Shown one piece after another: positions 59,248-64,000 of a stretch of DNA of 64,000 nt (position 1 is its first letter; every line of letters starts with the position of its first letter). The stretch is from Gammaproteobacteria bacterium UBA5078 (lineage in GTDB: Bacteria > Pseudomonadota > Gammaproteobacteria > Pseudomonadales > Pseudohongiellaceae). Under the pieces are notes generated by a model, which was not told the origin of the DNA, searched no databases, and saw nothing but the letters and a program-made list of their open reading frames with translations. The stretch spans positions 143,549 through 207,548 of the forward strand of contig DIAM01000017.1 in the NCBI GenBank assembly GCA_002416505.1. The letters run 5' to 3'. The translations under genes and the position numbers were made by a program.

Positions 59248-59556
59248 TTAGTGTTTCCCCCCCGCGCTGTCTTTCTTGCCGCTGGACTTGAACATCTCCA
59301 GCATGCGCTCTGTCACCACATAGCCACCCACCGCATTTCCTGCGGCGAGCAATACGGCTACGAAGCCGATCGCTTGCTGGGTGCCATTCTCGGCAATGCC
59401 CAATGCGATCATCGCGCCCACGAGCACGATGCCGTGGACGAAGTTGGAACCGGACATCAGCGGCGTGTGCAGAATGACAGGCACCTTGCTGATGATCTCG
59501 TAGCCGGTGAACCCGGCGAGCATGAAAATATACAGTGCAGCTAAACCTTCAATCAT
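59248..59556 (-). CDS. pntAB: NAD(P) transhydrogenase subunit alpha, part 2 (membrane segment)
   Basis: 102 residues with three to four helices: LYIFMLAGFTGYEIISKVPVILHTPLMSGSNFVHGIVLVGAM. This is the membrane end of E. coli PntA, made here as a separate protein, as in Rhodospirillum rubrum. It overlaps part 1 by four bases (ATGA) and abuts pntB. Confidence 0.95.
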   Translation of the reverse strand: MIEGLAALYIFMLAGFTGYEIISKVPVILHTPLMSGSNFVHGIVLVGAMIALGIAENGTQQAIGFVAVLLAAGNAVGGYVVTERMLEMFKSSGKKDSAGGKH

Positions 59557-60686
59557 TTGGCACCTCCGGCGACTTTTTCAGCGATTGCGGCATTGACGAT
59601 AGCGCCGCCGTGAGTGATTAAACTGTCCTTGAGAATCTGGTCTTCGAGGTCGATGTTTAGTGCGCCCTCTTTAATCATCAATGTAAGAAGATTGAGTAGA
59701 TTCTTCGCATATAACTCGCTGGCATGACCGCTGACGGTGCTAGGCACATTCAGGGGGCCATATACTTTGACGCGATTGTGCACGATGGTCTCGCCGGCCT
59801 TGGTGAGTTCGCAGTTACCGCCGCCCTCTGCCGCCAAATCGACGATGACAGAGCCGCCTTTCATGCGCTCGACCATCGCCGTGGTGATGATCTTCGGAGA
59901 GGGGCGCCCTGGAATGGCTGCGGTGGTGATGACCACATCGGCAGCGGCCACGTGATTGGCTAGAATCGCTTGCTGCTGCGCGCGTTCCTCGTCTGTGAGT
60001 TCGCGGGCATAGCCGCCACTGCCCTCGGCCTTGATGTCGATGTCGACGAACTTGGCGCCGAGTGACTCGACTTGATCCTTCACCGCAGCGCGCACGTCAT
60101 AGCCCTCGACGATCGCGCCGAGGCGGCGCGCGGTCGCGATTGCCTGCAAACCCGCGACGCCGGCGCCAATGATCAATACCTTGGAGGGGCGCACGGTGCC
60201 TGCTGCAGTGGTCAGCATGGGGAAGAACTTGCCTAACAATGTGCTTGCAAGCAATACCGCCTTATAACCGGCAATAGAGGCTTGCGAGGACAGTGCGTCC
60301 ATCGCTTGAGCACGGGAGATACGCGGAATCATCTCTACGGAGAATGCGGAGATGTTCTTATCTTGTAGCGTTCTGAATCGCTCAGTATCGGAATAGGGGT
60401 TGAGATAGCCGATGAGAACGCTGCCCGTCTTGAGCTTCGTCATCTGTGCTTTAGTAGGAGGATTGACCGTTAACAGAATATCGGCGCTGCTATACAGTGC
60501 ATCGATGTCATCGATGATATCGGCGCCTACATAGTCGCTATCTGCATGACCTGCGGCTTCGCCTGCGCCAGTTTGAATGCTGACTTGCACCCCAAGGGCG
60601 GTGAGTTTCTTAACGACGTCAGGGACCATGGCGACCCGCTGCTCGTCTTCCCTCAATTCCTTTGCTACACACACTCTTATTGTCAT
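59553..60686 (-). CDS. pntAA: NAD(P) transhydrogenase subunit alpha, part 1 (NAD-binding domain)
   Basis: 377-residue soluble domain I: VCVAKELREDEQRVAMVPDVVKKL at the start, VLIIGAGVAGLQAIATARRLGAIVEGYDVR as the dinucleotide loop near 169-198, and GGSVIVDLAAEGGGNCELT. It binds NAD(H) and docks on PntB. First gene of a three-subunit pnt operon. The N-terminal half of a split alpha. Confidence 0.97.
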   Translation of the reverse strand: MTIRVCVAKELREDEQRVAMVPDVVKKLTALGVQVSIQTGAGEAAGHADSDYVGADIIDDIDALYSSADILLTVNPPTKAQMTKLKTGSVLIGYLNPYSDTERFRTLQDKNISAFSVEMIPRISRAQAMDALSSQASIAGYKAVLLASTLLGKFFPMLTTAAGTVRPSKVLIIGAGVAGLQAIATARRLGAIVEGYDVRAAVKDQVESLGAKFVDIDIKAEGSGGYARELTDEERAQQQAILANHVAAADVVITTAAIPGRPSPKIITTAMVERMKGGSVIVDLAAEGGGNCELTKAGETIVHNRVKVYGPLNVPSTVSGHASELYAKNLLNLLTLMIKEGALNIDLEDQILKDSLITHGGAIVNAAIAEKVAGGAK

Positions 60687-60783
60687 AGTTACACTCCAGC
60701 AACTTCCTTTTCTTAAAGTGCGCGCAGTATACCTTAGTTAGGGCAGGGTATAGAACGACGAACAGGTCGCTGGGTGTTTTAGA

Positions 60784-61326
60784 TTACTGCGCTGGAGCTG
60801 GAGTGCTGGCAGCGGGAGTCTCGGGTTCGAGATCCAGAGTCAGGTCGTTGGGGTCCTCGTTTACCACGGCACTGGCCGCGGCGGGTGCACTCTGGGCTGT
60901 GCCAGCACTGCTTGCCGCGGAGGAGGGCGACAGCAATTGCCTGCGCAGGGCCTCGATCTCGGGAGTGAGTGTGCTTGCGGTATTCGCCGCATCCTCGCTT
61001 TGTTGGATTTTCGCAAAGTACTCAGGGTCGACTTCCGTGATTGGGACCACACGATTATAGGTGGTCTTCGCGTCTTTCTTGCACAGAATCGTGAACGTGG
61101 GTTCCTCATAAATCGTGCGATATTCGTTCAAGCGTGCGTACAGAACGTCGTTACAATCCTCTTCTTCCAGCGCGAGATTTACCGCCATTTGTAGGAATGG
61201 GCGTAAATGAGAGGCATTGGCCGGTAGCCACAGCCGTTCGGAGCGAGTGTCGGCGCCATAGCTAGGGGCGACAAACAATAGGGCTGCGGCGAGCAGTAGA
61301 GGTCTGTGTACACTTAAAACATTCAT
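60784..61326 (-). CDS. Exported protein of unknown function
   Basis: 180 residues with a signal peptide (1-24), a short domain with two cysteines (EEEDCNDVLYARLNEYRTIYEEPTFTILCKKD), and a C-terminal half of low-complexity Ser/Ala/Pro with few hydrophobic residues (PSSAASSAGTAQSAPAAASAV; PETPAASTPAPAQ). Probably a periplasmic or surface protein. It is upstream of pntAA by 97 bases on the same strand; a link is not evident. Start 61326 gives the signal peptide. Confidence 0.65.
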   Translation of the reverse strand: MNVLSVHRPLLLAAALLFVAPSYGADTRSERLWLPANASHLRPFLQMAVNLALEEEDCNDVLYARLNEYRTIYEEPTFTILCKKDAKTTYNRVVPITEVDPEYFAKIQQSEDAANTASTLTPEIEALRRQLLSPSSAASSAGTAQSAPAAASAVVNEDPNDLTLDLEPETPAASTPAPAQ

Positions 61327-61485
61327 ATTGAATACATCGGCAATTTCGTTGTAGGCATGAGGGCATTGTCCCCTGTTCCCGCGATAATGGGAAGGCAGGC
61401 GCGGTGAAATGGCCGATTTGTCGGGCTTATGGCGGCGCAGTTTATTTGTTAGAATCGGCTCCCCTTGGTGCTGCGCGGCAGCCGG

Positions 61486-63039
61486 ATGAGTGCAGACATG
61501 AGCGATAACAGCCCGACTAGACACATCAAATTACTCGATACGACCTTGCGCGACGGCGAACAGACCCAAGGCGTGTCGTTCGCCGGGAAAGAGAAGCTGC
61601 ACATTGCGCGTGCGCTTTTGCAGTCATTGCGCGTTGACCGTATCGAAGTCGCATCGGCCCGGGTATCGGATGGCGAGAAACAAGCGGTTATCGATATCAA
61701 CACATGGGCGGCTCAGGAAGGTTTTCTGGAGCGGGTCGAGGTCCTAGGGTTCGTAGACCACCGTCTGAGCGTGGATTGGGTCGTTGAGACAGGAGGGCGA
61801 GTGATTAACCTGCTCGCCAAGGGCAGCGAGAAGCACTGCCGAGAGCAGCTGGGCCGCAGCCTAGCCGAGCATATCGAGGATATCCGTCGCACTGTGGGCT
61901 ATGCCCAGGAGTGCGGCTTGAGCGTCAATATGTATCTTGAGGACTGGTCCAACGGCTATCGAGACAGCCCGGATTACGTGTTTGGGCTGTTAGAAGGCAC
62001 GCAGGATCTAGGCATCGCCGACTTCATGCTGCCCGATACCTTGGGCGTAATGATGCCAGACGAGGTCTTCACGGCGCTGCGCGACATGATTACGCGCTTT
62101 CCTAAGCTCGAGTTCGACTTTCACCCGCACAACGACTATGGACTGGCCACGGCCAACGTAATGGCCGCCGTCAAGGCCGGGGTTAACACCATTCACTGCA
62201 CGGTGAATTGTCTGGGCGAGCGTGCCGGGAACGCCTCGGTCGCCGAGGTGGCAGTGGTGCTCAAAGATAAGATGGGCATGAGTCTGTCGATCGACGAGAC
62301 GCGGATTGGTCTGCTTAGCCGCATGGTCGAGAATTTCTCTGGCAAATGGGTCTCTGCCAACGCGCCCATTGTCGGTGCCGACGTTTTTACCCAGACCGCC
62401 GGTATTCATGCCGATGGCGATTCCAAGGGTGGTCTGTATATCACCGCCTTGCGTCCGGAGCGTTTCGCACGCAAGCGCGTCTACGCCTTGGGGAAGATGA
62501 GCGGCAAGGCCTCCCTCGCCAATAATCTGGAGGAGTTAGGGCTTAGCCTCTCGGCAGATGAGCAGCGCAAGGTATTGCAACGCATCGTGGAGTTAGGCGA
62601 TTCCAAGGAAGTGATCACGGTAGATGATCTGCCCTTCATCATTGCCGATGTGCTGGAGAGCCGCGACTACCGCTACATCGAGCTGCTCAATTGTTATATC
62701 AATAGTGGCTTGGATGTAGAGAGTACGGCGAGTGTGCGGGTGCGCATAAACGACAAGGAGTACAGCGGCTCTGGCTCTGGCAATGGCGGCTTCGCCGCCT
62801 TTATGGATGCGATGGCACGCATACTCAAGGCCCGCAAATTCAAGATGCCCGATCTGCTCGATTACGAGGTTCACATCCCCCGCGGCGGTAATACGAGTGC
62901 CTTGACCGAATGTATCATTACCTGGAGTGGTGAGATGCGCGACCTAAAGACGCGCGGAGTCGATTCGAATCAGGTGCTGGCAGCGGTCAAGGCGACGCTG
63001 CGCATGATCAATATCAGGATGCATGCGCAGGCGAGTTGA
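61486..63039 (+). CDS. 2-isopropylmalate / (R)-citramalate synthase family enzyme with regulatory domain
   Basis: 517 residues: HMG-CoA-lyase-like TIM barrel with LLDTTLRDGEQTQGVSF near 16-32, FDFHPHNDYGLATANVMAAV and HCTVNCLGERAGNASVAEV for metal and acceptor binding, and a C-terminal LeuA-type allosteric domain (about 385-517) with SGSGSGNGGFAAFMDAM. Condenses acetyl-CoA with a 2-oxoacid. Adjacent convergent leuB suggests leucine or isoleucine synthesis; which acceptor it uses cannot be told. Start candidates are 61486 and 61498. Confidence 0.88.
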   Translation: MSADMSDNSPTRHIKLLDTTLRDGEQTQGVSFAGKEKLHIARALLQSLRVDRIEVASARVSDGEKQAVIDINTWAAQEGFLERVEVLGFVDHRLSVDWVVETGGRVINLLAKGSEKHCREQLGRSLAEHIEDIRRTVGYAQECGLSVNMYLEDWSNGYRDSPDYVFGLLEGTQDLGIADFMLPDTLGVMMPDEVFTALRDMITRFPKLEFDFHPHNDYGLATANVMAAVKAGVNTIHCTVNCLGERAGNASVAEVAVVLKDKMGMSLSIDETRIGLLSRMVENFSGKWVSANAPIVGADVFTQTAGIHADGDSKGGLYITALRPERFARKRVYALGKMSGKASLANNLEELGLSLSADEQRKVLQRIVELGDSKEVITVDDLPFIIADVLESRDYRYIELLNCYINSGLDVESTASVRVRINDKEYSGSGSGNGGFAAFMDAMARILKARKFKMPDLLDYEVHIPRGGNTSALTECIITWSGEMRDLKTRGVDSNQVLAAVKATLRMINIRMHAQAS

Positions 63040-63075
63040 GTTAAATAGTCTAGGTTTGCCTAAGGGCTAAACTGC

Positions 63076-63121
63076 TTGTGGGAGCGGGACAGCCCCCTTG
63101 CGAGGGCGCACGCTCCTACAA
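63076..63121. repeat. REP-like hairpin between convergent genes
   Basis: TTGTGGGAGCG and CGCTCCTACAA pair with one mismatch around an inner GCCC/GGGC stem. TGTGGGAGCGGG is identical to the head of the REP-like unit at 33693-33718. It ends where the leuB stop codon begins and may terminate both genes. Confidence 0.75.
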
Positions 63122-64000
63122 TTACTTCACTAGGGGCATCTTGCGCAGCTCTTCCACCACCAAGTCACCGAAGCCCTGTGTGTCGATCATCTTCACGCCA
63201 GCGCCAGGTTTGGATAAGTCGGGGGTCGAGAAGCCTTGCGCGAACACGCTCTGCATCGCATGCCACACATTCTTGGCCTCTTGCTCCATGCCGAAACTCA
63301 TCTCCAGCATCATGGCTACGGAGCCGATCATGGAGTAGGGGTTGGCGATATTCTTGCCGGCGATATCGGGTGCAGAGCCATGGGAGGGCTCGTAATAGGC
63401 TTTGTCATCGCCAAGACAGGCCGAGGGCATAAGGCCTAGCGAGCCGAGGATGCCGCCGCCCTGATCGCTGAGGATGTCGCCGAACATATTCTCCATCACC
63501 ATCACATCGAATTGACCAGGGTTCAGGCACAGATAAGTGGCCGCAGCATCCACGAGGATGTTGATGACCTTCACCTCTGGGTAGTCCTTGCCTACCTCGT
63601 CCATGACCTCATTCCACAGCACGCTCGACTTCAAGACATTGCTCTTGTGGATGTTGTGAAGCACTTTCTTGCGCTTCATCGCGGTGTTGAATGCGACGAT
63701 GGCGATGCGACGAATCTGCAGTTCGTCATATTCCAGAGTCTCTTTGACATAGCGCAGGCCCTGCGCATTCACGCCGGTTTCCTTCTCGCCGAAATACAGG
63801 CCACCGACTAATTCACGAATGATCATGATGTCGATGCCGTCGCCGATAATCTCTTTCTTAAGAGGAGAGAAATGGGCGAGGCCCTGGGGCAGGAATACGG
63901 GACGGAAGTTCGCGTAGGTGTTATAGCGGCGGCGCAGTGGCAGCAGGGCGCCACGCTCGGGCTGCATGTCTACCGGGATCTTCTTGGAATCTTCGTGATT
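63122..64000 (-). CDS. leuB: 3-isopropylmalate dehydrogenase, 5' end beyond the window
   Basis: 293 codons are visible and the frame stays open to the edge, so the start is missing (family length is about 350-370). Landmarks: PERGALLPLRRRYNTYANFRP, IIRELVGGLYFGEKE, MKRKKVLHNIHKSNVL, FDVMVMENMFGDILSDQGGGILGSLGLMPSACLG and YYEPSHGSAPDIAGKNIANP. The GGxYFG segment and HGSAPDIAGKN favour LeuB over isocitrate dehydrogenase. Convergent with the isopropylmalate synthase family gene. Confidence 0.9.
   Translation of the reverse strand, partial: NHEDSKKIPVDMQPERGALLPLRRRYNTYANFRPVFLPQGLAHFSPLKKEIIGDGIDIMIIRELVGGLYFGEKETGVNAQGLRYVKETLEYDELQIRRIAIVAFNTAMKRKKVLHNIHKSNVLKSSVLWNEVMDEVGKDYPEVKVINILVDAAATYLCLNPGQFDVMVMENMFGDILSDQGGGILGSLGLMPSACLGDDKAYYEPSHGSAPDIAGKNIANPYSMIGSVAMMLEMSFGMEQEAKNVWHAMQSVFAQGFSTPDLSKPGAGVKMIDTQGFGDLVVEELRKMPLVK

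Overview
The window is dense, mostly vertically inherited chromosome of an aerobic Gram-negative gammaproteobacterium, probably a marine or oligotrophic lineage. The evidence is the set of neighbourhoods: ribF-ileS-fkpB-ispH, pepA-valS divergent from lptF-lptG, pntAA-pntAB-pntB, rnk and rsuA. Outer-membrane biogenesis genes (lptF, lptG, a TonB-dependent receptor) and many Sec or Tat signal peptides fit a diderm. I see no rRNA, tRNA, CRISPR array, phage or insertion sequence, so there is no sign of a recent island. The genus cannot be named from sequence alone.

Layout. 1-5.8 kb: end of an MDR-type dehydrogenase, a small membrane protein, then ribF-ileS-fkpB-ispH, in which lspA, usual between ileS and fkpB, is missing. 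6.2-9.7 kb: a malonate cassette madL-madM-matB (uptake, then activation to malonyl-CoA) followed by a short signal peptidase I. 10-15.3 kb: rnk, a Tat-exported amidohydrolase, small conserved proteins, an exported methyltransferase-like protein, a TPR-like protein coupled to an Asp/Glu racemase. 15.3-24 kb: a large exported alpha/beta hydrolase and a PepSY membrane protein on either side of a Fur-box-like site, a second exported methyltransferase-like protein, a periplasmic rhodanese + YeeE/YedE + 60-residue membrane protein operon for sulfur handling, rsuA and yjdM. 24-35 kb: a CXXCH protein, a cytochrome c-quinoprotein dehydrogenase, lemA with an M48 protease, an MFS carrier, an old yellow enzyme, a soluble-type PQQ sugar dehydrogenase, and a BNR beta-propeller protein translationally coupled to a MoaD/ThiS-like beta-grasp protein. 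35-49.5 kb (accessory in character): TonB receptor, DUF1080 protein, lipase-like hydrolase, orphan NosR/NirI-like flavo-ferredoxin, a TetR-DUF1428-VOC operon with a clear operator, several small enzymes (S4, PNPOx, GNAT, PaiB, MarC), and two paralogous exported proteins of unknown function. 49.5-64 kb: valS, pepA, thioesterase, lptF-lptG, RDD protein, split transhydrogenase operon, an exported unknown, an isopropylmalate/citramalate synthase facing leuB, which runs off the right edge.

The strongest candidates for undescribed biology are the propeller/beta-grasp pair (33.8-35.2 kb), the two secreted proteins with a methyltransferase fold (12.6 and 19.8 kb), and the three-gene sulfur operon with its tiny third subunit (20.7-22.9 kb). 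Non-coding structure is also rich: a 100-bp cloverleaf-like palindrome beside valS, a dispersed hairpin motif found twice, REP-like elements, two perfect 13-14 bp hairpins and a hexamer microsatellite directly before a ribosome binding site. Starts were moved from the longest open frame to internal ATG/TTG codons wherever a ribosome binding site, signal peptide or family alignment required it; all family assignments are from memory of protein families, without a database search.
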